Shown: positions 1 to 5,583, counted from the first letter of the stretch. The stretch: 5,583 nt of DNA from Bacteroidota bacterium (GCA_021790055.1 JAJYIL010000230.1:1-5583), one strand, 5' to 3'. Numbers and translations: made by a program. The notes: generated by a model not told the origin, from the sequence alone.

Positions 1-194
1 CTTGTAATTGTAATGCCGCGCTCCTTTTCCTGTTCCATCCAGTCCATCGTTGCAGCACCGTCATGAACCTCGCCAATCCGGTGAAGCTTGCCGGTGTAGT
101 ACAATATACGCTCGGTAGTTGTTGTCTTACCGGCGTCAATATGTGCCATTATGCCTATGTTTCTAACTTTATCTATCGGTAGTCTTGCTGTCAT
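1..194 (-). CDS. fusA: Translation elongation factor G, N-terminal fragment (cut by window edge)
   Basis: EF-G is the GTPase that drives translocation of tRNAs and mRNA on the ribosome and, with ribosome recycling factor, helps split ribosomes after termination. Only the first 64 codons are visible; the gene runs off the left edge. The translation begins MTARLPIDKVRNIGIMAHID. It shows the G1/P-loop AHIDAGKT at residues 17-24, followed by TTTTERILYYTG, then the EF-G block GEVHDGAATMDWMEQE (41-56) and the switch I motif RGITIT (59-64) with the conserved Thr62. These motifs fit canonical EF-G, not EF-Tu, LepA or a tetracycline-protection protein. The ATG at 194-192 is chosen because it gives the usual short lead before RNIGI. 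The ribosome binding site is weak: an AGG lies only 2 nt from the ATG and an AAGGA lies about 21 nt upstream. The gene follows rpsG by 49 nt with no terminator between, so it is the third visible gene of the str operon. Confidence 0.97.
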   Translation of the reverse strand, partial: MTARLPIDKVRNIGIMAHIDAGKTTTTERILYYTGKLHRIGEVHDGAATMDWMEQEKERGITIT

Positions 195-243
195 AACCTA
201 ATTATTTTTTCTTAATCCTTATTCAATCAATCTTGAAATATCT

Positions 244-711
244 TTACCATTTAAAATGTGCAAATGCTTTGTTTGCTTCAGCCATTTTATGTGTGTCTTC
301 TTTTTTCTTAACCGCAGAGCCCTCATTATTTGAAGCCGCTAACAATTCTGATGCGAGCTTGAGGGACATTGATTTTTCATTTCTTGCTCTTGCGTAAGTC
401 TTAATCCATCTCATTGCAAGGGCAGTTCTTCTTTCAGGTCTAACTTCTGTAGGTACCTGGTAAGTGGCGCCTCCAACTCTTCTGCTTCTCACCTCAATAA
501 CTGGTTGAACGTTTGCTAAGGCTTTTTTGAAAATCTCGACTCCAGGCTTCTTAGCTTTTTCTTCAATTACCTCAAAAGCTTTATAGACAACATGTCGGGC
601 TTTTGATTTCTTCCCGTCATACATAATTGAATTGATAAACCTTGCTACCAAAACATCGTTATATTTTGGATCCGGCTTCAGAATATTTTTTTCAGCTCTT
701 TTCTTTCTCAT
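244..711 (-). CDS. rpsG: 30S ribosomal protein S7
   Basis: S7 is a primary 16S rRNA-binding protein that nucleates assembly of the 30S head and lies at the tRNA exit (E) site. The frame encodes 155 residues, close to the usual length of about 156, and is complete from ATG (711) to TAA (246-244). Family marks are the basic N-terminus MRKKRAEKN, the signature region around YNDVLVARFINSIMYDGKKS (residues 17-36), the beta-hairpin region VRSRRVGGATYQVPTEVRPE (74-93) with ERRTALAMRW after it, and the C-terminal AFAHFKW. It starts 5 nt after the rpsL stop. The only purine-rich stretch upstream, AAAGG inside the end of rpsL, is about 13 nt from the ATG, which is too far for a good Shine-Dalgarno. Translation is therefore probably coupled to rpsL (inference). 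In E. coli, S7 represses this operon by binding the rpsL-rpsG gap; there is no room for such a site here. Confidence 0.99.
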   Translation of the reverse strand: MRKKRAEKNILKPDPKYNDVLVARFINSIMYDGKKSKARHVVYKAFEVIEEKAKKPGVEIFKKALANVQPVIEVRSRRVGGATYQVPTEVRPERRTALAMRWIKTYARARNEKSMSLKLASELLAASNNEGSAVKKKEDTHKMAEANKAFAHFKW

Positions 712-716
712 AAAAC

Positions 717-1094
717 TTATTTAGCCTTTGGTTTTTTAGCGCCGTACTTCGATCTGCCTTTTTTCCTATCTTCAACACCGCTTGTATCGAGTGTGCCTCT
801 AATAATATGATAGCGGACGCCTGGCAAATCCTTTACTCTTCCACCTCTAATCAAAACGATTGAGTGCTCCTGCAAATTGTGCCCTTCGCCAGGTATGTAG
901 GCAGTAACCTCGATGCTGTTTGTAAGCCTAACTCTTGCAACCTTCCTTAAAGCCGAATTCGGCTTCTTGGGAGTAGAGGTATATACTCTTGTACAAACTC
1001 CGCGCTTTTGAGGACAAGCATCCAGAGCCGGGGCTTTCTTTTTAGCCAGTATCCGGACCCGACCTTTTCGTACTAACTGGTTTATCGTGGGCAC
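717..1094 (-). CDS. rpsL: 30S ribosomal protein S12 (GTG start)
   Basis: S12 sits at the interface side of the 30S subunit by the decoding centre, where it takes part in codon-anticodon proofreading, and it is the classical streptomycin-resistance target. The frame encodes 125 residues (E. coli 124). It contains PTINQLVRKGR at the N-terminus, CPQKRGVCTRVYTSTPKKPN (27-46), ALRKVARVRL, GEGHNLQEHS (69-78) and IRGGRVKDLPGVRYH (82-96). Lys43 and Lys44 in TPKKP, and Lys88-Asp89 with Pro91 in VKDLP, are all wild type, so no common streptomycin-resistance substitution is seen. Asp89 is the residue that RimO methylthiolates in E. coli. The initiation codon is GTG (1094-1092), supported by an AGGAGA 5 nt upstream and by the alignment of PTINQLV with the family N-terminus. 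It is the first gene of the str operon, behind its own promoter, and ends in TAA 5 nt before rpsG. Confidence 0.99.
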   Translation of the reverse strand: MPTINQLVRKGRVRILAKKKAPALDACPQKRGVCTRVYTSTPKKPNSALRKVARVRLTNSIEVTAYIPGEGHNLQEHSIVLIRGGRVKDLPGVRYHIIRGTLDTSGVEDRKKGRSKYGAKKPKAK

Positions 1095-1099
1095 TAAAA

Positions 1100-1105
1100 T
1101 CTCCT
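1100..1105 (-). promoter_or_regulatory. Shine-Dalgarno site of rpsL
   Basis: The minus strand reads AGGAGATTTTAGTG into the rpsL start, so a five-base AGGAG core lies 6 nt before the GTG codon. This near-ideal site fixes the GTG as the start even though no ATG is nearby. It contrasts with rpsG and fusA, which have no comparable site. Confidence 0.85.
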
Positions 1106-1136
1106 AATTCAATAATCAAAAAAAATTCAGACTTCT

Positions 1137-1165
1137 AATATAGATTTTGCTGTAAATTATGTCAA
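1137..1165 (-). promoter_or_regulatory. Sigma70-type promoter of the rpsL-rpsG-fusA operon
   Basis: On the minus strand a perfect -35 hexamer TTGACA (1165-1160) is followed by a 17-nt spacer and the -10 hexamer TATATT (1142-1137), which matches TATAAT at five of six positions. Transcription would start near 1130 (give or take 2), giving an rpsL leader of roughly 35 nt that contains the Shine-Dalgarno site. The promoter lies downstream of the rpoC terminator and upstream of rpsL, exactly where an independent str-operon promoter would be expected. The start site itself is inferred. Confidence 0.85.
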
Positions 1166-1179
1166 GAAACATGCAAAAT
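1144..1179. repeat. Perfect 7-bp inverted repeat flanking the rpsL -35 element
   Basis: On the plus strand ATTTTGC (1144-1150) and GCAAAAT (1173-1179) form a perfect inverted repeat separated by 22 bp. The dyad centre falls at about 1161.5, inside the -35 hexamer. One arm lies just upstream of the -10 element and the other overlaps the UP-like block. The placement would suit an operator for a dimeric DNA-binding protein, but the arms are short and AT-rich and could arise by chance. Confidence 0.4.
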
Positions 1180-1185
1180 ATTTTT
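1175..1185 (-). promoter_or_regulatory. UP-element-like A/T block upstream of the rpsL promoter
   Basis: The minus strand reads AAAAATATTTT about 10 nt upstream of the -35 hexamer, around -45 to -55 relative to the inferred start. This matches the AAAWWTWTTTT core of the UP element described for E. coli RNA polymerase alpha-subunit binding, shifted about 2 nt toward the promoter. The proximal AAA subsite is not present. A/T-rich DNA continues upstream to about 1206. A composition effect is possible, because the whole gap is AT-rich, but the placement suits a highly expressed ribosomal operon. Confidence 0.5.
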
Positions 1186-1207
1186 ATTTTTTAAGCTTTT
1201 TTTAGGC

Positions 1208-1244
1208 AAAAAAATCCGACCTGATCTTAAATCAAGTCGGATTT
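1208..1244 (-). terminator. Rho-independent terminator of rpoC
   Basis: Twelve nt after the rpoC stop, the minus strand forms a 14-bp stem, AAATCCGACTTGAT with ATCAGGTCGGATTT, around a 5-nt loop. The stem has one U-G wobble and the 3' arm runs directly into a T tract (seven T in a row including the stem end). In the plus-strand transcript the wobble would be an A-C mismatch and no T run follows, so the element is directional and serves minus-strand transcription. It separates rpoC from the str operon promoter. Confidence 0.9.
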
Positions 1245-1256
1245 ATTAAATCATCA

Positions 1257-4200
1257 CTAAACTTGAACTTCAACTGCTTCTTTCGGAGCTTCTGAAACAG
1301 CTTCCTCTACAGATAAAAGTATGTTCTTATACTTCTTCAATCCGGTACCGGCTGGTATTAAATGCCCCATGACTACGTTTTCTTTTAGTCCGAGCAAATA
1401 ATCCACTTTTGCTTCAGTTGCAGCATTTGCGAGAACTTTTGTTGTTTCCTGGAACGATGCCGCAGAGATAAAGCTTTCTGTTGAAAGAGCTGCCTGAGTA
1501 ATTCCCAAAAGGATATGTTCAAATGTTGCAGGCTCAGCATCATGAACTATTATTGGCTTCTTGCCCTTCTTCTTTAGGTCTGCATTAATTTCTCTAAATT
1601 TACTCTTTGAAATTAACTGTGCGTCTTTAAACCTGGAATCGCCTTTGTCTTCAATCTTTACTAAAGCCATTACCCTGTTATTCTCTTCAACAAATTCATT
1701 TCTATCGACAACATCTTCCTCAAGGAATTTGGTATCGCCGGGAGAAACAATTTTAATCTTTTGAAGCATCTGGCGAACGATTACCTCGATATGCTTATCA
1801 TTTATCTTTACTCCTTGCAGACGGTAAACATCCTGTATCTCATTTACCAGGTATTCCTGCACTGCGCTGGTACCTTTAATCTTCAAAATGTCATGAGGAT
1901 TGATAGGACCGTCAGTAATCTTTTCACCTGCAGGAATTTCGTCGCCTTCCTGAACGAGAATGTGTTTTCCAAGCGGAACATTATATTTTTTCTCATCGGA
2001 TTTATCAGGGGCAACCACTATAATCTCCCGCGAGCCTTTTTTTCTAGCACCGAATTTAACGGTGCCTTCGATTTCAGAAACAATCGCAGTCTCTTGCGGA
2101 CTGCGAGCCTCAAACAACTCGGTAACTCTCGGAAGACCGCCGGTAATATCCCGGCTCTTAGTCTGCTGTTTCGAAATCTTCGCAAGGATTGTTCCCGCAG
2201 GCACCGGCTCTCCTTCTTCAACGGAAAGATACGATCTTGTCGGAATGTTGAATGATTTTTTATTGCCATCATCCAACTCAATGGTAATTGTAGGTGTAAG
2301 GTTTTTATCTTTAGATTCAATAACAACTTTCTGTACGTGACCGGTTTGTTCATCGGTTACCTGCTGCAAAGTCCCACCATCTATCATATCAACAAAACGC
2401 ACTCTTCCGGCAACGTCTGTTAAGATAACAGCGTTGTACGGATCGTGGTTATAAAGAGGCGAATGCTTCTTGATCTGTTGACCATCGCTTACGACAAGCT
2501 CTGCACCGTAAGGAACATCATATTTCTTTATCTGACGGTTGTTCTCATCGTAAATTCCTATTACACCTCTTCTTCCTGTAACAACTTTTACCTTGCCCAA
2601 AAAGTCTGATTTTTCAACGTAAGAAATTCTTTCAAAGCCAACACGTCCATCGACAGCAGATTCAACTTGGGATTGAGAAGCAATCCTTGAAGAAGTGCCG
2701 CCTAAGTGGAATGTTCTAAGAGTAAGCTGTGTACCGGGTTCGCCGATTGACTGAGCAGCAACAATTCCAACAGCTTCGCCGATTTCAACAAGCTTGCCAT
2801 TGGTTAGGTTTCTGCCGTAGCACTTAGCACATACTCCGCGTTTTGACTCGCATGTAAGAACTGTTCTAATATAAACAGAATCGATATTTGCATCTTCAAT
2901 CTTATCGGCAATTTCTTCAGTAATCAATTCGCCAGCAGGCACTATCACTTCATCCGTTCTCAGGTCAACAACGTCCTCCTGAGCGACTCGACCGGTAATA
3001 CGTTCTGCTAATGGTTCTCTTTCCTGCTCAACATCCTTTAATGCTGTAATCTCTATTCCGAGGATTGTACCGCAATCTTCTTCACTAATGATTACATCCT
3101 GGGAAACGTCGACTAATCTTCTTGTAAGATAACCGGCGTCTGCAGTTTTAAGAGCGGTATCAGCTAAACCTTTTCTTGCGCCGTGAGTCGAAATAAAATA
3201 TTCAAGAACCGATAAGCCTTCTTTGAAGTTTGCAACAATCGGGTTCTCGATGATTTCACCTGCTTGACCAGACAAGCTCTTCTGTGGTTTCATCATCAGT
3301 CCGCGCATACCGGCAAGCTGACGAACCTGCTCCTGCGAGCCTCTTGCACCGGAGTCAACCATCATGTGCAACGAGTTAAAGCCGTTATCAGTTACCCTGA
3401 TCTTATCCATCAGAACTCGTGCAACATCGTTTGTCGTATGCGTCCAGACGTCTATAATTTTATTATAGCGTTCGGCGTCGGTAATTACGCCTTGCTCGTG
3501 TTCGTTCAGAATCCCTTCAACCTTCTTATTTGCCTTTTGTATAAGATTTTCTTTTTCTTCCGGTATAATCATATCGGCATAGCTAACCGAAAGTCCACCG
3601 GCAGTAGAGTATCTAAATCCTAAATCTTTCAAATCGTCAAGGAACTTCGCAGTTACCTTGTTGCCAAGCTTCATAAACATTTGACCGATAAATCCGCCGA
3701 ATGTCTTCTTGATAAGAAGCTGGTTGAAGTAACCCATTTCTTTCGGAACAATCTGGTTAAAAATTACTCTCCCGGTAGTGGTATCAATCATCTTGCCGTC
3801 TATTCTTACTTTAATCTTAGTATGAAGACCGATTACCTTCGAGTTGTACGCAATAATTACTTCTTCCGGCGAACCGAAAACCAATCCTTCGCCTTTATCA
3901 CCGTCTCTTACTTTGGTAAGATAGTAACAGCCTAAGACTATATCCTGCGTAGGCACTACAATCGGGCTTCCATTCTGGGGTGAAAGAATGTTGTGGCTGC
4001 TCAACATCAAGAGCGAAGCTTCCAGTTGAGCTTCATAAGAAAGCGGTACGTGAACCGCCATCTGGTCGCCGTCGAAGTCTGCATTGAATGCAGTACAAAC
4101 CATTGGGTGAAGCTGGATTGCACGACCATCAATAAGTATCGGCTGAAATGCCTGGATGCCAAGTCTATGTAGTGTAGGAGCGCGGTTTAGCAACACTGGA

Positions 4201-5489
4201 TGCCCGTCAATTACCTTTTCAAGAATTTCCCAGATAATCGGGTCTTTTCTATCAACAACTTTTCTTGCGCTCTTAACGGTTTTATTGTGTCCTCTTTCAA
4301 TTAATTTTCTGATGATAAACGGCTTGAACAATTCAACCGCCATATCTTTCGGAAGACCGCACTGATGCAGCTTCAACTCCGGACCAACAACGATAACAGA
4401 ACGACCGGAATAATCAACTCTCTTACCAAGAAGATTCTGACGGAAGAGTCCTTGCTTTCCTTTAAGCATGTCGCTCAGAGATTTAAGCGGTCTATTGTTG
4501 TCGCTTCTTACGGCACTGCCGCGGCGTGAGTTATCGAAAAGCGCATCTACAGATTCCTGAAGCATTCTCTTTTCATTACGAAGAATAACTTCCGGTGCTT
4601 TAATATCAATTAATCTTTTTAAGCGATTATTCCTTATGATGACTCTTCTGTAAAGGTCATTCAAATCACTTGTTGCAAACCTTCCGCCTTCAAGAGGTAC
4701 AAGCGGTCTTAATTCCGGGGGAATCACCGGTATATAATTCATTACCATCCACTCAGGCTTATTAGCCGGTTTGCCTTCTTCTTCTTTAAATGACTCAAGG
4801 ACTCTCAGCCTTTTTAACAAATCCTGTTTCTTCTGTTGGGAAGTTTCAACTTGGAGTTGATCTCTTAGTTCTTTCGAAAGCTTTTCAACATTAGTCTTCT
4901 TCAGAAGCTCTTTAACCGCATCGCCGCCAATTCTAGCAACAAACTTTTTCGGATCTTCATCTTCAAGCTTTTCATTTCCCTGAGGAAGCGAGTTTAAAAC
5001 CTCGAAATATTGGTCTTCAGAAACCAAATCCAATCTGTTCAAACCGGTTGGTCCTGGATTTAGAACCACGTAAGATTCATAGTAAATTATCTTCTCAAGC
5101 TCCTTCAGGCTTAGACCGATTATGTTTCCTATCTTGGAAGGCTGCGCTCTGAAGAACCAGATGTGAACTATCGGGACAGCAAGAGCAATGTGTCCCATTC
5201 TCTCTCGGCGAACACTCTTTTGAGTAACCTCAACGCCGCACCTATCACAGATGATTCCTTTGTATCTAATTCTTTTATATTTACCGCAGAAGCATTCCCA
5301 ATCCCGTGTCGGACCGAATATTTTTTCGCAGAATAGTCCATCCTTCTCCGGGCGGAATGACCTGTAGTTAATCGTTTCCGGCTTTGTTACTTCACCGTAT
5401 GATCTTGAAAGAATATCATCCGGGCTTGCTAAGCCAATCCTGATACTGTTAATATCACGCATTGCATTTTCTTGAACTCTTAATGGCAT
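1257..5489 (-). CDS. rpoC: DNA-directed RNA polymerase subunit beta'
   Basis: Beta' is the clamp and half of the active site of bacterial RNA polymerase, working with beta, two alpha subunits and omega in the nucleoid. The complete frame encodes 1410 residues (E. coli 1407). In order: zinc-binding clamp site Cys66, Cys68, Cys81, Cys84; clamp-helix, rudder and sigma-binding region (about 250-325); switch-2 region KGKQG-LGKRVDYSGRS (343-364); RAPTLHRLGIQAF (436-448); the catalytic NADFDGD at 469-475 with Mg-binding Asp471, Asp473 and Asp475; bridge helix around ISTHGARKGLADTALKTADA (766-785); second zinc site Cys806, Cys880, Cys887, Cys890; trigger loop with Arg925 and His928 in LRTFHLGG. About 178 residues (935-1112), corresponding to the SI3 position of E. 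coli, split the trigger loop. A further insert near 1272-1318 resembles Bacteroidota beta'. No key residue is missing. The ATG at 5489 is preferred over Met10 because AGGAGA lies 7 nt upstream. The frame ends in TAG followed by TGA TGA in frame. It is probably co-transcribed with rpoB, which lies outside the window. Confidence 0.99.
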   Translation of the reverse strand: MPLRVQENAMRDINSIRIGLASPDDILSRSYGEVTKPETINYRSFRPEKDGLFCEKIFGPTRDWECFCGKYKRIRYKGIICDRCGVEVTQKSVRRERMGHIALAVPIVHIWFFRAQPSKIGNIIGLSLKELEKIIYYESYVVLNPGPTGLNRLDLVSEDQYFEVLNSLPQGNEKLEDEDPKKFVARIGGDAVKELLKKTNVEKLSKELRDQLQVETSQQKKQDLLKRLRVLESFKEEEGKPANKPEWMVMNYIPVIPPELRPLVPLEGGRFATSDLNDLYRRVIIRNNRLKRLIDIKAPEVILRNEKRMLQESVDALFDNSRRGSAVRSDNNRPLKSLSDMLKGKQGLFRQNLLGKRVDYSGRSVIVVGPELKLHQCGLPKDMAVELFKPFIIRKLIERGHNKTVKSARKVVDRKDPIIWEILEKVIDGHPVLLNRAPTLHRLGIQAFQPILIDGRAIQLHPMVCTAFNADFDGDQMAVHVPLSYEAQLEASLLMLSSHNILSPQNGSPIVVPTQDIVLGCYYLTKVRDGDKGEGLVFGSPEEVIIAYNSKVIGLHTKIKVRIDGKMIDTTTGRVIFNQIVPKEMGYFNQLLIKKTFGGFIGQMFMKLGNKVTAKFLDDLKDLGFRYSTAGGLSVSYADMIIPEEKENLIQKANKKVEGILNEHEQGVITDAERYNKIIDVWTHTTNDVARVLMDKIRVTDNGFNSLHMMVDSGARGSQEQVRQLAGMRGLMMKPQKSLSGQAGEIIENPIVANFKEGLSVLEYFISTHGARKGLADTALKTADAGYLTRRLVDVSQDVIISEEDCGTILGIEITALKDVEQEREPLAERITGRVAQEDVVDLRTDEVIVPAGELITEEIADKIEDANIDSVYIRTVLTCESKRGVCAKCYGRNLTNGKLVEIGEAVGIVAAQSIGEPGTQLTLRTFHLGGTSSRIASQSQVESAVDGRVGFERISYVEKSDFLGKVKVVTGRRGVIGIYDENNRQIKKYDVPYGAELVVSDGQQIKKHSPLYNHDPYNAVILTDVAGRVRFVDMIDGGTLQQVTDEQTGHVQKVVIESKDKNLTPTITIELDDGNKKSFNIPTRSYLSVEEGEPVPAGTILAKISKQQTKSRDITGGLPRVTELFEARSPQETAIVSEIEGTVKFGARKKGSREIIVVAPDKSDEKKYNVPLGKHILVQEGDEIPAGEKITDGPINPHDILKIKGTSAVQEYLVNEIQDVYRLQGVKINDKHIEVIVRQMLQKIKIVSPGDTKFLEEDVVDRNEFVEENNRVMALVKIEDKGDSRFKDAQLISKSKFREINADLKKKGKKPIIVHDAEPATFEHILLGITQAALSTESFISAASFQETTKVLANAATEAKVDYLLGLKENVVMGHLIPAGTGLKKYKNILLSVEEAVSEAPKEAVEVQV

Positions 5490-5496
5490 TTTTACA

Positions 5497-5502
5497 TCTC
5501 CT
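5497..5502 (-). promoter_or_regulatory. Shine-Dalgarno site of rpoC
   Basis: The minus strand reads AGGAGATGTAAAAATG, placing AGGAGA 7 nt before the rpoC ATG at 5489. This is optimal spacing and decides the start in favour of MPLRVQENAM over the internal Met at residue 10. An ATG followed at once by TAA (5497-5492) overlaps the end of the site but is too close to it to be used. Confidence 0.85.
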
Positions 5503-5522
5503 AAAATCTTAGTGAAAAATCA

Positions 5523-5557
5523 TCCCGGATTTTATCTGCCTTATAAAGCAGCCGGGA
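5523..5557 (-). other. G/C-rich hairpin in the leader upstream of rpoC
   Basis: In the minus-strand transcript TCCCGG (5557-5552) pairs with CCGGGA (5528-5523). Inside, CTGCTT (5551-5546) pairs with AGGCAG (5541-5536) around a TATA loop, with one U-G wobble and a one-sided 7-nt bulge. A run of five T follows after 3 nt (5519-5515). It lies in the rpoC leader, about 20 nt before the Shine-Dalgarno site. The end of rpoB is not identifiable here: two frames carry TAA within 10 nt of the window edge (5577-5579 and 5573-5575), and the third stays open to TAA at 5511-5509 without resembling an RpoB tail. The hairpin could be a leaky terminator or attenuator, an RNA processing or stability element, or unused structure. 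Confidence 0.5.
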
Positions 5558-5583
5558 GTTACTTCAATCGTGTTAATTAATTT

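Noticed and set aside
222..237. TTCAA/TTGAA inverted repeat in the rpsG-fusA gap
   Set aside because: Only five A/T-rich pairs around a 6-nt loop, too weak to propose as a terminator or regulatory structure.
717..1094. Possible streptomycin-resistant S12 allele
   Set aside because: Lys43, Lys88 and Pro91 (numbering with the initiator Met) are all wild type.
1561..2340. Plus-strand open frames (about 67, 164 and 126 codons)
   Set aside because: They lie antisense to conserved rpoC codons, overlap each other in different frames, show no recognisable family and have no promoter or ribosome binding site that I can see.
2018..2353. Minus-strand 111-codon frame overlapping rpoC
   Set aside because: It is in a different frame inside rpoC, has no ribosome binding site seen, and its sequence is basic and Leu/Arg-rich without family features. 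The rpoC frame continues intact through it.
3264..3935. Plus-strand open frames of 119 and 84 codons
   Set aside because: Both are fully antisense to conserved beta' bridge-helix-proximal and middle regions; the peptides look like reversed-frame shadows.
4156..4365. Plus-strand open frame of 69 codons
   Set aside because: Antisense to the most conserved part of rpoC (switch 2 to RAPTLHRLGIQAF), where long shadow frames are common.
5492..5497. Minimal ATG-TAA start-stop at the rpoC ribosome binding site
   Set aside because: It overlaps the end of the AGGAGA itself, leaving no spacing for initiation; most likely incidental.
5509..5583. Open minus-strand frame reaching the right window edge, possibly the rpoB end
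   Set aside because: The 24 visible codons do not resemble an RpoB C-terminus, and the hairpin falls inside them; too little sequence to call a gene.
1..5583. Search for an undescribed system, mobile element, CRISPR or RNA gene
   Set aside because: The window is almost fully occupied by four conserved housekeeping genes in a known order; no direct repeats, integrase or transposase motifs, tRNA-like folds or foreign-looking genes were seen.

Overview
This window is a tandem piece of the core transcription/translation gene cluster, with every real gene on the minus strand. Reading in the direction of transcription (right to left), it holds: a short leader between the unseen upstream gene (expected to be rpoB) and rpoC; the complete rpoC gene for RNA polymerase beta' (5489 to 1257); a rho-independent terminator; a well-formed sigma70-type promoter; and then the str operon, consisting of rpsL (S12, 1094 to 717), rpsG (S7, 711 to 244) and the first 64 codons of fusA (EF-G, 194 to 1, cut by the window edge).

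The organism looks like a member of the Bacteroidota/Chlorobiota (FCB) side of the bacteria, possibly an Ignavibacteria-like lineage. This is inferred from protein character. The beta' N-terminus resembles FCB versions, the trigger loop carries a long insertion, and an extra segment of about 35 to 45 residues near the beta' C-terminus resembles one I recall from Bacteroidota. Against a typical Bacteroidia assignment, rpoC and rpsL have clear Shine-Dalgarno sequences and the rpsL promoter is a classical TTGACA/TATATT type, not the -33/-7 type known from Bacteroides and Flavobacterium. The DNA is moderately AT-rich and the intergenic regions strongly so.

Functionally, rpoC supplies the catalytic subunit of RNA polymerase, while S12, S7 and EF-G belong to the decoding centre, the 30S head and the translocation step of the ribosome. 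The rpoC terminator and the rpsL promoter, both inside a 162-nt gap, suggest that the str operon is transcribed largely on its own despite lying directly downstream of rpoC. Within the str operon the rpsL-rpsG gap is only 5 nt and the rpsG-fusA gap is 49 nt. rpsG and fusA have poor ribosome binding sites, which points to translational coupling.

I see no mobile element, CRISPR array, tRNA, rRNA or novel defence-type system. All plus-strand open frames are shadows of rpoC. The points worth a second look are regulatory: the promoter with its UP-like A/T block and an overlapping inverted repeat, the lack of room for an E. coli-type S7 repressor site, and a G/C-rich hairpin just upstream of rpoC.
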